Source: Brachybacterium faecium DSM 4810
GTDB lineage: Bacteria > Actinomycetota > Actinomycetes > Actinomycetales > Dermabacteraceae
Assembly: GCA_000023405.1 (NCBI GenBank)
Contig: CP001643.1
Location: 3,550,993-3,614,992 of the forward strand
Direction: 5' to 3'
DNA length: 64,000 nt
Shown one piece after another: positions 9,709 to 18,080 of the stretch (the first letter of the stretch is position 1; each line of letters opens with the position of its first letter). Both the position numbers and the translations under genes were made by a program. The notes under the pieces were generated by a model, which ran no database searches, was not told the DNA's origin, and was given only the letters and a program-made list of their open reading frames with translations.

Positions 9709-11072
9709 CGCTCCTCCTCCTGCGGATCCTCGTCATCCTCGGGGGCGGCCTCGACCTTCACGTGCACCGTCTCGATGCGCATGCCGTCCACCTCGGTGAC
9801 CTCGATGTGCAGCCGTGCGGGCTCCTCCCCGGGGACGGGGTCGGTGTCCACCTCGACCTCGTCGCCGATCTCGGCCAGGCGGCCCAGCTCCATCGTGACC
9901 AGCCCGCCGAGGGTGTCGTAGTCCTCGTGCTCGGGCACGGTCACGCCGAGCCGCTCGGTGGCCTCGTCGGGCCGCATCCGGGCGTCGAGGTCCCAGGAGC
10001 CGTCGGGCTCGGGGGTGTCGTCCATCTCCTCGTCGTGCTCGTCGCGGACCTCGCCGACGATCTCCTCGACGAGGTCCTCGAGGGTGATCAGCCCGGCGTG
10101 GTCGCCGAACTCGTCGACCACCACGGCCATCTGCAGGCCGCCGGCGCGGAGGGTGTCCATGAGGTCGTCGAGCGGGACGGTGTCCGGCACGAAGGTCGCG
10201 GTGCCCATCACGGCCCGGACGCTCGTGGTGGGCCGTTCGTCGAAGGGGACGGCTAGGCCGTGGCGGATGTGGGCGACGCCCACGATCTCGTTCTCGTCGT
10301 CCAGCACCGGGAAGCGGGAGTGGCCGGTGACCCGTGCGAGCTCGAGCAGGTCGGCGACGGACCGGTCCACCTCGAGGGAGTCCATGCGGCCGCGCGGCAC
10401 CATCGCGTCGTGGGCGCGGCGGTCGCCGAAGGCGAGGGTGCGCTGCACGAGGGAGGCGGTCTCCTCGGCGAGCGCGCCCTCCGCGGCGGAGCGCTTGACC
10501 AGCACGGAGAGCTCATCGGCGCTGCGGGCGGAGCTGAGCTCCTCCTGCGGCTCGACCCCGAGGGCGCGCACCACGGCGTTGGCGTTGCCGTTGAACAGCC
10601 GGATCGGCAGGCCGAAGAGCGTGGTGAACAGGCGCTGGAAGCCGACCACGCGCTTCGCGGTGCCCAGCGGCGCGGCGATCGCGAGGTTCTTGGGGACCAG
10701 CTCGCCGAAGATCATCGTGATCCCGGTGGCGAGGACCAGGGCGATGGTCACGGAGACGGAGCGGGCGGCGACCGCGCTGAGCCCGGCGTCGACGAGGCCG
10801 GGGCCGATGAGCTGGGCGATCGCGGGCTCCGCGAGGAAGCCGATGCCCAGGTTGGTGACGGTGATCCCCAGCTGCGCCCCGGAGAGCTGTGTGGAGAGCG
10901 TCTTCATCCCCTGCAGGACCCCGCCGGCGCGCTTGTCGCCGGACTCGGCGGCCGCTTCCACGTCGTTGCGGTTGACGGTGATCAGGGAGAACTCGGCGGC
11001 GACGAAGCCACCGCAGGCGGCGACGAGCAGGAGGCCGATCGCCAGGGAGACGAGGGGACCGATCAGGTCCAT
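9705..11072 (-). CDS. CNNM/CBS/CorC_HlyC membrane protein (hemolysin family, full form)
   Basis: The 455-residue protein has the full family layout: CNNM membrane domain (residues about 1-190, including GFVAAEFSLITVNR and MIFGELVPKNLAIA), a CBS pair (about 210-330, with HDAMVPRGRMDSLEV and VVDEFGDHAGLITLEDLVEEIVGEVRDE), then a CorC_HlyC transporter-associated domain (about 350-435) and an acidic tail. The EFGxxAGLITLEDxxEEIVGE signature is diagnostic of this group. Members act in magnesium export or uptake, or in membrane-stress resistance. It is the first gene of the minus-strand CNNM-CNNM-MFS-methyltransferase run. Confidence 0.85.
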   Translation of the reverse strand: MDLIGPLVSLAIGLLLVAACGGFVAAEFSLITVNRNDVEAAAESGDKRAGGVLQGMKTLSTQLSGAQLGITVTNLGIGFLAEPAIAQLIGPGLVDAGLSAVAARSVSVTIALVLATGITMIFGELVPKNLAIAAPLGTAKRVVGFQRLFTTLFGLPIRLFNGNANAVVRALGVEPQEELSSARSADELSVLVKRSAAEGALAEETASLVQRTLAFGDRRAHDAMVPRGRMDSLEVDRSVADLLELARVTGHSRFPVLDDENEIVGVAHIRHGLAVPFDERPTTSVRAVMGTATFVPDTVPLDDLMDTLRAGGLQMAVVVDEFGDHAGLITLEDLVEEIVGEVRDEHDEEMDDTPEPDGSWDLDARMRPDEATERLGVTVPEHEDYDTLGGLVTMELGRLAEIGDEVEVDTDPVPGEEPARLHIEVTEVDGMRIETVHVKVEAAPEDDEDPQEEER

Positions 11073-11209
11073 GGACGGATCCCCCCGTGGCAGGTGAGTG
11101 AGTGCAGGCCCGAAGGCCTGGGACTGTCACTGGGGGCGTCGCTGGCGGCGCTCATGATCTCCTGGTGCTCCTCATCGTCCCGCCGACCATCGACGGGGAT
11201 GCAGGAATG

Positions 11210-11890
11210 CTACAACTCGGTCCCTGGGTGTGGGGAGGATCCGGCGCGGCGCCGCAGGAAGGCGGCGAGCGCACGCAGCTCGACCTCGTCGACGGCGTGG
11301 CCCAGCTCCGGGCGGCGCTCCTCCTCGAGCTGCGTGTGGGTGCTGAGGAACTCGCGGGTCATCTCCTCGATCTCGCCCCCGAACAGCGGGTCCCGGCCGC
11401 CGTGGCCCCACAGCACGGGCGGCCGCGCCGCGGCGAGCGCCGCATCCCCCGGCAGCGGGGCGGGGAACGGCACCCCGGAGAGGTTCACCACGAAGTCGAG
11501 CGCGCGGGCGTCCCGGCGCAGCAGGTGGAGGGCGAGCAGCCCGCCCTGGGAGAAGCCGATCGCGCCGACGACGGGCTCGCTCTGCGCCGCGATCCAGGTC
11601 TCGACCGCCGCGGCGGCCGGGTCGATCGCCTCGGGGCGCTGCGGGTCGATCGGCATCTCGAACCAGGCGTAGCCGGGGCCGTAGGCGTGGATGCCGCGCA
11701 GGGACACGTAGCGGAAGTCCTCCGGGAGGTGCGGCACGAGGCCCGCGAGGTCGTGCTCGTGGCTGCCCAGGCCGTGCAGCAGCAGCACGATCGGGGCGTC
11801 CTGTGCCGCTGTCGGTGCGGGCTCGGAGCGCACCACGGCGTCCTCGTCGATCCGCGGGGAGAGCAGCGTGAACGGGGGCATCTGCGTCAT
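11210..11890 (-). CDS. Alpha/beta-hydrolase, phospholipase/carboxylesterase family
   Basis: The 226-residue esterase has the family's LLHGLGSHEHDL oxyanion segment, nucleophile elbow GFSQGG (Ser114), acid at GHGGRDPLF and His at LGHAVDEVE, close in size and order to YpfH/acyl-protein-thioesterase type carboxylesterases. It is cytoplasmic, with no signal peptide. The upstream region (11891-12080) holds an unusual folded element and a possible 12-codon leader peptide on the same strand, which may regulate this gene. The natural substrate is not known. Confidence 0.8.
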   Translation of the reverse strand: MTQMPPFTLLSPRIDEDAVVRSEPAPTAAQDAPIVLLLHGLGSHEHDLAGLVPHLPEDFRYVSLRGIHAYGPGYAWFEMPIDPQRPEAIDPAAAAVETWIAAQSEPVVGAIGFSQGGLLALHLLRRDARALDFVVNLSGVPFPAPLPGDAALAAARPPVLWGHGGRDPLFGGEIEEMTREFLSTHTQLEEERRPELGHAVDEVELRALAAFLRRRAGSSPHPGTEL

Positions 11891-11917
11891 GGGGGAAGGG
11901 TACCCGGGCAGGGAAGA

Positions 11918-11972
11918 ACCCCCAGGTCGCGCGGTGCGCTGGTCGGAAGGACGAGATCCGACCCCTGGGGGT
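11918..11972 (-). ncRNA. Candidate structured leader (three-helix junction) in the esterase 5' region
   Basis: Three nested inverted repeats can be read here: outer arms ACCCCCAGG (11918-11926) with CCTGGGGGT (11964-11972), an inner hairpin GCGC-GGT-GCGC (11929-11939), and a second inner stem GGTCGGA (11941-11947) with TCCGACC (11957-11963). All three are perfect and together form a three-way junction. It sits 28 bases before the esterase ATG on the minus strand, but could equally be read from the plus strand ahead of the DUF4091 gene. I do not recognise it as a known riboswitch. Confidence 0.4.
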
Positions 11973-12019
11973 CCCGGCAGCTCGGTGGTATTCGCTGCGC
12001 GTCCGGATGAACGGTCGCC

Positions 12020-12058
12020 TCAGCGGCGAGCCACCTCACATGTCCGATCAGAAATCAC
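12020..12058 (-). CDS. Possible 12-residue leader peptide
   Basis: The minus strand reads AAGGAGGTGATCC (12076-12064), 13 bases fully complementary to the 3' end of 16S rRNA, then a GTG (12058-12056) after an 11-base gap from GGAGG, and a short frame MISDRTCEVARR ending in TGA at 12020. Such an extended ribosome-binding site is rare and suggests that a very short peptide is translated here, about 130 bases ahead of the esterase gene and ahead of the folded element at 11918-11972. That order resembles an attenuator. There is no homology evidence, and the peptide is too short to judge by composition. Confidence 0.3.
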   Translation of the reverse strand: MISDRTCEVARR

Positions 12059-12191
12059 TTCTCGGATCACCTCCTTCCCTGTGTGCCTCCACCGTAGGGG
12101 CGGGGGTGCGGTGGGGCAACGGATTATTTGACAGGATGGTGCGCGGCCCGTCCGGGCCTCCGACATCGCCGTCACCCGAGGAGCGCTTTCC

Positions 12192-13850
12192 GTGCAGACC
12201 GTCCTGACCGATTCCCTGGAGAAGGTGCTCGGCGAGTCCGCCCCGCGCCCGGCCGCGCCGATCGGCGGTGCGCACGCCTCGGGGTTCCTCGGCGAGGTGC
12301 TCTCGGTCCAGGTGGCCCTCCGCGCCGAGGAGGGCGAGGCCCCCGATCCCCGCTCCGCCGAGCACGCCGCGCTGCGGGTGCGGCTGGGCGGCGAGATCGC
12401 CGACAGCGCCCGCGTCCATGCCGTGCGCCGGGTGCCGGTCTCCTCCCCCGCCCCTGCGGAGGCCGACGAGCACTACCTGGCCACCGCCCCGGGCGAGTAC
12501 CCGGACCTGCTCGAGCCGCTCGGCGGCGAGGAGGTGCGGGTGGGGCGCGGCCTCTGGGAGGCGCTGTGGATCGACGTGATCGACGCCCCGCCCGGCGAGC
12601 ACACCCTCACGCTCGCGCTGACCGACACGACGGGCGAGCAGGTCCTCGCCGAGCACGCCGTGCAGCTGCGCGTCCACCCGCACCAGCTGCCGCCGCTGTC
12701 GATCACGAACACCCACTGGTTCCACGCCGACAGCCTCTCGACCTACTACGACGTCGAGGTGCTCTCACCGCAGCACTGGGAGCTCATCGAGGCGTTCCTC
12801 GCCTCGGCCCGGGAGATGGACGTGACCTCCGTGCTCACCCCCACGTGGACCCCGCCGCTGGACACCGCCGAGGGGCACACCCGGCCGTTCGTCCAGCTCA
12901 TCGGGATCCGGGAGGAGGAGGGCGAGTACTCCTTCGACCTCTCCGCGCTCGACCGCTGGCTGGAGATCTGCGGGCGGCTCGGCTTCACCGGGATCGAGAT
13001 CGCGCACCTGTTCACCCAGTGGGGCGCCCGCAGCACCCCGGCGATCCAGGTCGAGACCGGCTCCGGCCTCGAGCACCGCTTCGGCTGGCACGTCCCGGCG
13101 ACCTCGCCCGAGTACCGCCGGCTGCTGGAGGCGCTGATCCCCGTGCTGCGCGCCCATCTGGAGGAGCACTGGGACGGGCAGGTGCTGTGGCACATCTCCG
13201 ATGAGCCCCACGAGGATCAGCTGGACTCCTACCGGGCGGCGAAGGAGCAGGTCGCGGACCTGCTCGAGGGCGCCCAGGTGGTCGATGCGCTGAGCTCGCT
13301 GGCCTTCGCCGAGCAGGGGGTGGTGGACACCCCGATCGTCGCGACCAGCCACGTCGGCCCCTTCCTCGAGGCGGGCCGACGCCCCTGGGTGTACTACTGC
13401 GTCTCCCAGAACCGGGACGTGGCCAATCGCTTCATCGCCCAGCCCTCGGTGCGCAACCGGGTGCTGGGCCGGCAGCTGTTCGCCTTCGACGCGCCGGGCT
13501 TCCTGCACTGGGGATACAACTTCTGGTGGGCGCAGTTCTCGCTGCGCCCCATCGACCCCTTCGAGGAGACCTGCGCGGGCGGCCCCTTCTTCGGCGGCGA
13601 CTCCTTCGCCGTCTACCCGGGCCCGGAGGGCACGCCCTGGCTGTCCCTGCGCCACCGCGTGTTCGCGCAGGCCATGGCCGATCACCGCGCCCTGACCTGG
13701 CTCGCGGAGCTCACGGACCGGCCGAGCGCGGTCGCGCTGGTCGACGAGGGAGGGACGCTGACCTACTCGTCGTTCTCCTATGACGTGCACGCGCATCTCG
13801 AGGCGCGGCACGCGGTCGACGAGAGGATCCGCGCCGCTCTCGCCGCCTGA
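12192..13850 (+). CDS. DUF4091 / GH123-like glycoside hydrolase
   Basis: This 552-residue protein begins at GTG 12192, eight bases after GAGGAG. It matches the DUF4091 type: an N-terminal beta-sandwich of about 160 residues, then a TIM-barrel-like region with TPTWTPPLDT, GFTGIEIAHLFTQWGA and WHISDEPHEDQLDSY (residues about 333-347). The Asp-Glu pair in the last motif aligns in kind with the catalytic pair of GH123 N-acetyl-beta-galactosaminidases. The C-terminal part contains GFLHWGYNFWW and GDSFAVYPGPEGTPWLSLR, both typical of the family. There is no signal peptide, so it would act on imported glycans. The exact sugar is unknown, and no transporter is adjacent. Confidence 0.75.
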   Translation: MQTVLTDSLEKVLGESAPRPAAPIGGAHASGFLGEVLSVQVALRAEEGEAPDPRSAEHAALRVRLGGEIADSARVHAVRRVPVSSPAPAEADEHYLATAPGEYPDLLEPLGGEEVRVGRGLWEALWIDVIDAPPGEHTLTLALTDTTGEQVLAEHAVQLRVHPHQLPPLSITNTHWFHADSLSTYYDVEVLSPQHWELIEAFLASAREMDVTSVLTPTWTPPLDTAEGHTRPFVQLIGIREEEGEYSFDLSALDRWLEICGRLGFTGIEIAHLFTQWGARSTPAIQVETGSGLEHRFGWHVPATSPEYRRLLEALIPVLRAHLEEHWDGQVLWHISDEPHEDQLDSYRAAKEQVADLLEGAQVVDALSSLAFAEQGVVDTPIVATSHVGPFLEAGRRPWVYYCVSQNRDVANRFIAQPSVRNRVLGRQLFAFDAPGFLHWGYNFWWAQFSLRPIDPFEETCAGGPFFGGDSFAVYPGPEGTPWLSLRHRVFAQAMADHRALTWLAELTDRPSAVALVDEGGTLTYSSFSYDVHAHLEARHAVDERIRAALAA

Positions 13851-13860
13851 GCGGGAGGGC

Positions 13861-14124
13861 TCAGCCGAGCGGGGCGCCGTCCTCGTCCTCGGAGCGGATG
13901 ATCTCCTCGACGGCGGGGTCCTCCTCGTCGGTCTCCATCGCGTCCTCGTCGCGGTTGCCCTGCTCGGCCGCGGTCGCGTCATCGCCGCCGCGGGCGATGT
14001 CGTCGTCGACGCCGTAGCCGTCGGCGTTGCGGGAGTCGGCGCCCTCGGCGGCGACGCGGTCCGTCTCGAGGGCGTCGTCGATGCTCATGCGCGGGGTGTT
14101 CTCGCTCGGGGTGCTCTCGGTCAT
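13861..14124 (-). CDS. Small acidic protein of unknown function
   Basis: The frame gives 87 residues from ATG 14124 and is strongly acidic throughout (DDDIARGGDDATAAEQGNRDEDAMETDEEDPAVEEIIRSEDED). It has low complexity and is probably disordered. It has no signal peptide, cysteine or membrane segment. It ends ten bases from the stop of the convergent DUF4091 gene and follows the PfpI gene by 26 bases on the same strand, so the two may be co-transcribed. The frame is supported by a plausible start and typical third-position GC, but there is no family I recognise. Confidence 0.55.
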   Translation of the reverse strand: MTESTPSENTPRMSIDDALETDRVAAEGADSRNADGYGVDDDIARGGDDATAAEQGNRDEDAMETDEEDPAVEEIIRSEDEDGAPLG

Positions 14125-14150
14125 GGTGCTCCTCCTGGTGTCGGTGCCGC

Positions 14151-14705
14151 TCAGCGCAGCGCCTCGATGATCGCCGTGGTGAAGGCGTCGAGGTCGTCGG
14201 GGGTGCGGGAGGTGATGAGGCGGAAGCCGGCGGTGTCGTCGACCACCACCTCCTGGTCCGTCCATTCCCCGCCGGCGTTGACCAGGTCGGTGCGGATGGT
14301 GGGGACCGAGGTCAGGGTGCGTCCGTTCGCGAGCCCCGTCTCGACCAGGAGCCAGGGCGCGTGGCAGATCGCGGCGACGGGCTTGCCGGCGGCGGCGACG
14401 GAGCGCACCAGGAACTGGGCGGTCTCGTCGGCCCGCAGGGTGTCCGCGTTCAGGGTGCCGCCGGGCAGCACCAGGGCGTCGACGTCCTTGGCCTTGACGG
14501 TGTCGTAGACGGTGTCCACCGGGACGTCGGCGCCGGGTTCGCGGTCGCGCTGCAGGGTGGCCACCGAGCCGGCCTCGGGGGCGGCGACGATCACCTGGGC
14601 ACCGGCCTCGCGCAGCGCGGCCAGGGGGTGCTGGATCTCGTCGGTCTCGGTGCCGAAGTTGCTGGTCAGGATCAGGATCGTACGGCCTTCGAGAGTGCTG
14701 GTCAT
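14151..14705 (-). CDS. DJ-1/PfpI family protein (type 1 glutamine amidotransferase-like)
   Basis: The 184-residue protein has the complete PfpI/DJ-1 fold pattern: ILILTSNFGTETDEIQHPLAALREAG at the start, DALVLPGG (residues 77-83) and the nucleophile elbow AAICHAPWLL with Cys114-His115. Members include intracellular proteases, chaperones and deglycases of glycated molecules. The general-stress type with E...CH...(D/E) is the closest. It is cytoplasmic. The following small acidic gene may be part of the same transcript. Confidence 0.85.
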   Translation of the reverse strand: MTSTLEGRTILILTSNFGTETDEIQHPLAALREAGAQVIVAAPEAGSVATLQRDREPGADVPVDTVYDTVKAKDVDALVLPGGTLNADTLRADETAQFLVRSVAAAGKPVAAICHAPWLLVETGLANGRTLTSVPTIRTDLVNAGGEWTDQEVVVDDTAGFRLITSRTPDDLDAFTTAIIEALR

Positions 14706-14785
14706 GGGGCATCTCCTCACGTCGGATCGTCCGTGCGGCGACCGTATCACCGCGGCTGCGAGGCGACCCGACCGAGCGGACGCCC

Positions 14786-16213
14786 TCAGGTGCCGCAGAA
14801 GGTCAGGAAGTGCTCGCCGCCGTCGCCGGGGCCCTCGAGGTGCGCGAGCCCGGGCCGGCGCGTGAACGGGTCCCGCACCGCCTCGAGCATCTCCCGTGCC
14901 GGGGCCGGGTCCCCCAGGTGCGCCGCGCGCAGGGCCGCGTCGAGGTGGACGTTGCGGGGGATGTACAGCGGGTTCACGCGGAGCAGCTCCTCGGCGCTCG
15001 CGGTGCGCAGCGCCTCCCTCCGCCGCGCCCAGTCGCGGTATGCCGCGGGTTCGGTGAACAGCGCCTCCGCCCCGCCCTCGCCGAGGGCGCGGAAGAACCC
15101 GGTGTGGTCCACCGCCTGCTCCTCGAGCAGTGTGAAGAGCTCCTGGCCGAGCGCGAGCACCTCCTCGGGCGTCCCCGTGATGCCCAGCGCGCGGGCCAGG
15201 CCGCGGGCGTGGGCCTCGGCGTACCAGCCCTCGAACCGCTCGAGCACGGCGGTGGCCTGCTCGACGGCCGCGTCCGGGGTCTCCGCGTCGAGCAGCGGCA
15301 GGAGCGTCTCGGCGAAGCGGGAGAGGTTCCACAGGGCGATGCCGGGCTGGTTGCCGTAGGCGTAGCGCCCGCCGCGGTCGATCGAGCTGAACACCGCGTC
15401 GCGGCGGTGCGCGTCGAGCACGGCGCAGGGCCCGTAGTCGATGCCCTCGCCCGAGAGCGCCATGTTGTCGGTGTTCATCACGCCGTGCACGAAGCCGAGC
15501 AGCATCCACTGCGCCACCAGCTCCGCCTGGGAGCGGGCGACGGACTCGAGCAGGCCCAGCGGCCCCTCGGCCGAGGGGTGGTGCCGGGCGAGGGTGTGCT
15601 CGCACAGCGCGCGGGTGACGGCGGGGTCGTGGTGCCACGCGGCATATTCGAAGGTCCCCACCCGCAGGTGGCTCGCGGCGACGCGCACCAGCAGCGCGCC
15701 CGGCTCGGGTGTCACGCCCTGGCGCGGCGCGATCTGCTCCCCGGTGGTGAGCACGGCGAGCGCCCGCGTGGTGGGGGTCCCGGTGGCGTGGAGCCACTCC
15801 CCGATCACGGCCTCGCGCAGCATCGGCCCGAGCGGGGCCTTCCCGTCGCCGCCGCGCGCGTAGGGGGTGCGGCCCGCTCCCTTGAGGTGCAGGTCGCGGC
15901 GCCGGCCGCGGGTGTCGATCAGGTCGCCGAGCAGCACTGCGCGGCCGTCCCCCAGCTGCGGGTTGGGGCTGCCGAACTGGTGGCCGGCGTAGACCTGCGC
16001 GGTGGTCCCCTCGATCTGCCCGGTGAGCAGGGCCATCCCCTCTGCGCCGCGCAGCTGCTCCGGGTCCATGCCGAGCTCGGCCGCGAGCTCCTCGTTCAGC
16101 CAGACGATCTCGGGCTGCGGGGGCTGCTCGGCGCGCCAGGGGATCGACAGCTCGGGGACGGCGGCGGCGTAGGTCTGGTGGAGCGGCGGAAGGGACGGGG
16201 CGGAGCTCTCCAT
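14786..16213 (-). CDS. selO: SelO family protein AMPylase (YdiU)
   Basis: This 475-residue pseudokinase-fold enzyme transfers AMP from ATP to protein Ser/Thr/Tyr residues and is linked to redox stress. Recognisable features are YAGHQFGSPNPQLGDGRAVLLGD, LKGAGRTPYARGGDGKAPL, REAVIGEWLHATGTPTTRALAV and the active-site stretch FVHGVMNTDNMALSGEGIDYGPCAVLD. The chain ends in FCGT: a cysteine third from the end (residue 473), the position of selenocysteine in animal SelO and of cysteine in bacterial homologues. ATG 16213 is the start; longer open sequence upstream in this frame is antisense to the epimerase. It is divergent from the hydroxyproline operon. Confidence 0.92.
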   Translation of the reverse strand: MESSAPSLPPLHQTYAAAVPELSIPWRAEQPPQPEIVWLNEELAAELGMDPEQLRGAEGMALLTGQIEGTTAQVYAGHQFGSPNPQLGDGRAVLLGDLIDTRGRRRDLHLKGAGRTPYARGGDGKAPLGPMLREAVIGEWLHATGTPTTRALAVLTTGEQIAPRQGVTPEPGALLVRVAASHLRVGTFEYAAWHHDPAVTRALCEHTLARHHPSAEGPLGLLESVARSQAELVAQWMLLGFVHGVMNTDNMALSGEGIDYGPCAVLDAHRRDAVFSSIDRGGRYAYGNQPGIALWNLSRFAETLLPLLDAETPDAAVEQATAVLERFEGWYAEAHARGLARALGITGTPEEVLALGQELFTLLEEQAVDHTGFFRALGEGGAEALFTEPAAYRDWARRREALRTASAEELLRVNPLYIPRNVHLDAALRAAHLGDPAPAREMLEAVRDPFTRRPGLAHLEGPGDGGEHFLTFCGT

Positions 16214-16242
16214 CTCTCCAGTGTCCCCCTCCCCTCTGTGCA

Positions 16243-16281
16243 ATGTCACAGTTGACATGCTGCCTCGGGCGCGTCTACTGT
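16243..16281 (+). promoter_or_regulatory. Promoter with overlapping palindromic operator for the hydroxyproline operon
   Basis: A perfect inverted repeat ATGTCA-CAGT-TGACAT lies at 16243-16258. Its right arm overlaps a consensus -35 box TTGACA (16252-16257), and TACTGT at 16276-16281 is a fair -10 box after an 18-base spacer. The first gene starts 40 bases later. The likely ligand-responsive protein is the GntR/FCD regulator encoded as the second gene of the operon, making this a self-regulating repressor site; that link is inferred. Confidence 0.6.
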
Positions 16282-16321
16282 AGCTCGCGTCACACCGCTG
16301 TGCCCTCGAAGGAGCGACCCG

Positions 16322-17323
16322 ATGCGCACCACGCACGTCCACCACGCCGTGGACTCGCACACCGAGGGCATGCCCACCCGCGTCATCACCGGCGGCGTGC
16401 CCCCGATCCCGGGCACGACGATGGCCGAGCGCCGGCTGTGGTTCGCGGAGCACCGCGACGGGCTGCGGAAGCTGCTGATGCGTGAACCGCGCGGCCACGG
16501 CGCGATGAGCGGCGCCATCCTGCAGCCCCCCACCCGGCCGGACGCCGACTGGGGAGTGCTCTACATCGAGGTCTCCGGGCTGCTGCCGATGTGCGGGCAC
16601 GGCACCATCGGGGTCGCCACCGTGCTGGTGGAGACGGGGATGGTGGAGGTGACCGAGCCCGTCACCACGCTCCGCCTGGACACCCCGGCGGGCCTCGTCG
16701 TCGCCGAGGTCGCCGTCCGCGACGGCCGCGCCGAGTCGGTGACGCTCACGAACGTGCCCTCCTTCCTGGTGCGCCGCGATGCGCACATCGACGTGCCCGG
16801 CCTCGGCGTCGTCCCCTACGACCTCGGCTTCGGCGGGAACTTCTACGCCTTCGTCGAGCTCGCGGACCTCGCCCTGCCCTTCGACCGCCGCGAGAAGGAC
16901 CGGCTGCTCAGCGCGGGCCTGGCGCTCATGGAGGCGCTCAACGCCGAGGACGAGCCCGTCCACCCCGAGCGCGAGGACATCCGCGGCGTCCACCACGTGT
17001 ACCTCGCCGCTCCCGGCTCGGACGCGACGCACTCCCGCCACGCGATGGCCATCCACCCCGGCTGGTTCGACCGCTCCCCCTGCGGCACCGGGACCAGCGC
17101 CCGCATGGCGCAGCTGCACGCCCGCGGCGAGCTCCCCCTCGAGACCGACTTCGTCAACGAGTCCTTCATCGGCTCGCGCTTCGTGGGCCGCCTGGTCGGC
17201 ACCGCCCGCGTCGGCGAGCACGAGGCCGTCGTCCCCACCGTGACCGGCCAGGCCTGGATCACCGGCACCGCCCAGTACATGCTCGATCCGACGGACCCGT
17301 ACCCCGAAGGCTTCGTGCTGTGA
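16322..17323 (+). CDS. 4-hydroxyproline 2-epimerase (proline racemase family)
   Basis: This 333-residue enzyme converts trans-4-hydroxy-L-proline to cis-4-hydroxy-D-proline, the first step of its catabolism. It has both catalytic cysteines of the family: Cys91 in MCGHGTIG and Cys254 in DRSPCGTGTSARMAQL. Two cysteines mark racemase/epimerase activity; a Thr at the second position would indicate the 3-hydroxyproline dehydratases. The operon context (D-hydroxyproline dehydrogenase, deaminase, aldehyde dehydrogenase) favours 4-hydroxyproline over proline as substrate. It is the first gene of the operon, behind a promoter at 16252-16281. Confidence 0.85.
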   Translation: MRTTHVHHAVDSHTEGMPTRVITGGVPPIPGTTMAERRLWFAEHRDGLRKLLMREPRGHGAMSGAILQPPTRPDADWGVLYIEVSGLLPMCGHGTIGVATVLVETGMVEVTEPVTTLRLDTPAGLVVAEVAVRDGRAESVTLTNVPSFLVRRDAHIDVPGLGVVPYDLGFGGNFYAFVELADLALPFDRREKDRLLSAGLALMEALNAEDEPVHPEREDIRGVHHVYLAAPGSDATHSRHAMAIHPGWFDRSPCGTGTSARMAQLHARGELPLETDFVNESFIGSRFVGRLVGTARVGEHEAVVPTVTGQAWITGTAQYMLDPTDPYPEGFVL

Positions 17324-17345
17324 GCCTTCCCCGACAGGAGCAGCC

Positions 17346-18080
17346 ATGACCTCCACCGACATCCCCCTGGGAGAGATCCAGCAGACCAGGAGCCTGCGCG
17401 CCTCCGTCACCGATGCGCTGCGCAGCGCGATCATCCTCGGCGACCTCGAGGAGGGGACCCTCTACTCCGCGCCCGCCCTGGCAGCGCCACTGGGCGTCTC
17501 CGCGACGCCGGTGCGCGAGGCCATGATGGACCTCGCGCGCGAGGGCCTGGTGACGACGATGAAGAACAAGGGCTTCCGGATCACCGAGATGACCGCCGCC
17601 GATCTCGAGGAGCAGACCCAGGTGCGCCAGCTGCTCGAGGGCCCCGCGATGCGCGCCCTGGCCGGGCACGTGCCCGCCGAGGAGCTCGCCGCCCTGCGCG
17701 ACCTGGCCGACCGCATCGCCGACGCCGCCCGCGACGGCGATCTGCACAGCTATCTCCAGGGGGATCGCGAGCTCCACGCCCGCCTGCTCGAGCACACCGG
17801 CAACCGTCGCCTGGTGGACCTCACCACGCGGCTGCGCGGCCAGACCCGCATGCGGGCGCTGCGCGCACTGGCCGACAGCGGCCGCCTCGTCGACTCCGCG
17901 CAGGAGCACCACCGGCTGCTGGACCTGCTGGCCGCGGGAGACGGCGACGGCGCCTTCGCCCTGATCGTGCGGCACATCGGCCACGCCTCGCGGCTGTGGT
18001 CCACGGGCGATGAGGGGACCGGTGAGGTCGACTCGCCGCTGCTCGACCTGGTCCCCCTCCCTCCGGACGCGGCGACATGA
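17346..18080 (+). CDS. GntR-family (FadR/FCD) transcriptional regulator
   Basis: The 244-residue regulator has an N-terminal winged helix (LRASVTDALRSAIILGDLEEGTLYSAPALAAPLGVSATPVREAMMDLAREGLV, residues about 17-70) and a C-terminal FCD ligand-binding helix bundle with LLEGPAMRALAGH and LHARLLEHTGNRRLVDL. FCD regulators bind small carboxylic acids and usually repress their own catabolic operon, so it probably senses a hydroxyproline-pathway metabolite and acts at the palindrome 16243-16258. It starts 22 bases after the epimerase behind CAGGAG, and its stop overlaps the next start by four bases (ATGA). Confidence 0.88.
   Translation: MTSTDIPLGEIQQTRSLRASVTDALRSAIILGDLEEGTLYSAPALAAPLGVSATPVREAMMDLAREGLVTTMKNKGFRITEMTAADLEEQTQVRQLLEGPAMRALAGHVPAEELAALRDLADRIADAARDGDLHSYLQGDRELHARLLEHTGNRRLVDLTTRLRGQTRMRALRALADSGRLVDSAQEHHRLLDLLAAGDGDGAFALIVRHIGHASRLWSTGDEGTGEVDSPLLDLVPLPPDAAT

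Larger units (their letters stand above)
11891..12191. promoter_or_regulatory. Divergent intergenic region between esterase and DUF4091 genes
   Basis: These 301 bases separate two divergent genes. Apart from the folded element and the possible leader peptide entered separately, I see a TTGACA at 12127-12132 on the plus strand without a convincing -10 at the right distance. The plus-strand gene has its own ribosome-binding site GAGGAG at 12178-12183. No further gene is supported. Confidence 0.5.

Noticed and set aside
11073..11209. Extra small gene between the CNNM pair and the esterase
   Set aside because: Only 137 bases; no ribosome-binding site with a coding frame of typical composition was found.
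12064..12076. Fragment of a 16S rRNA gene (GGATCACCTCCTT)
   Set aside because: The match is limited to 13 bases; flanking sequence shows no rRNA helix 45 or further homology.
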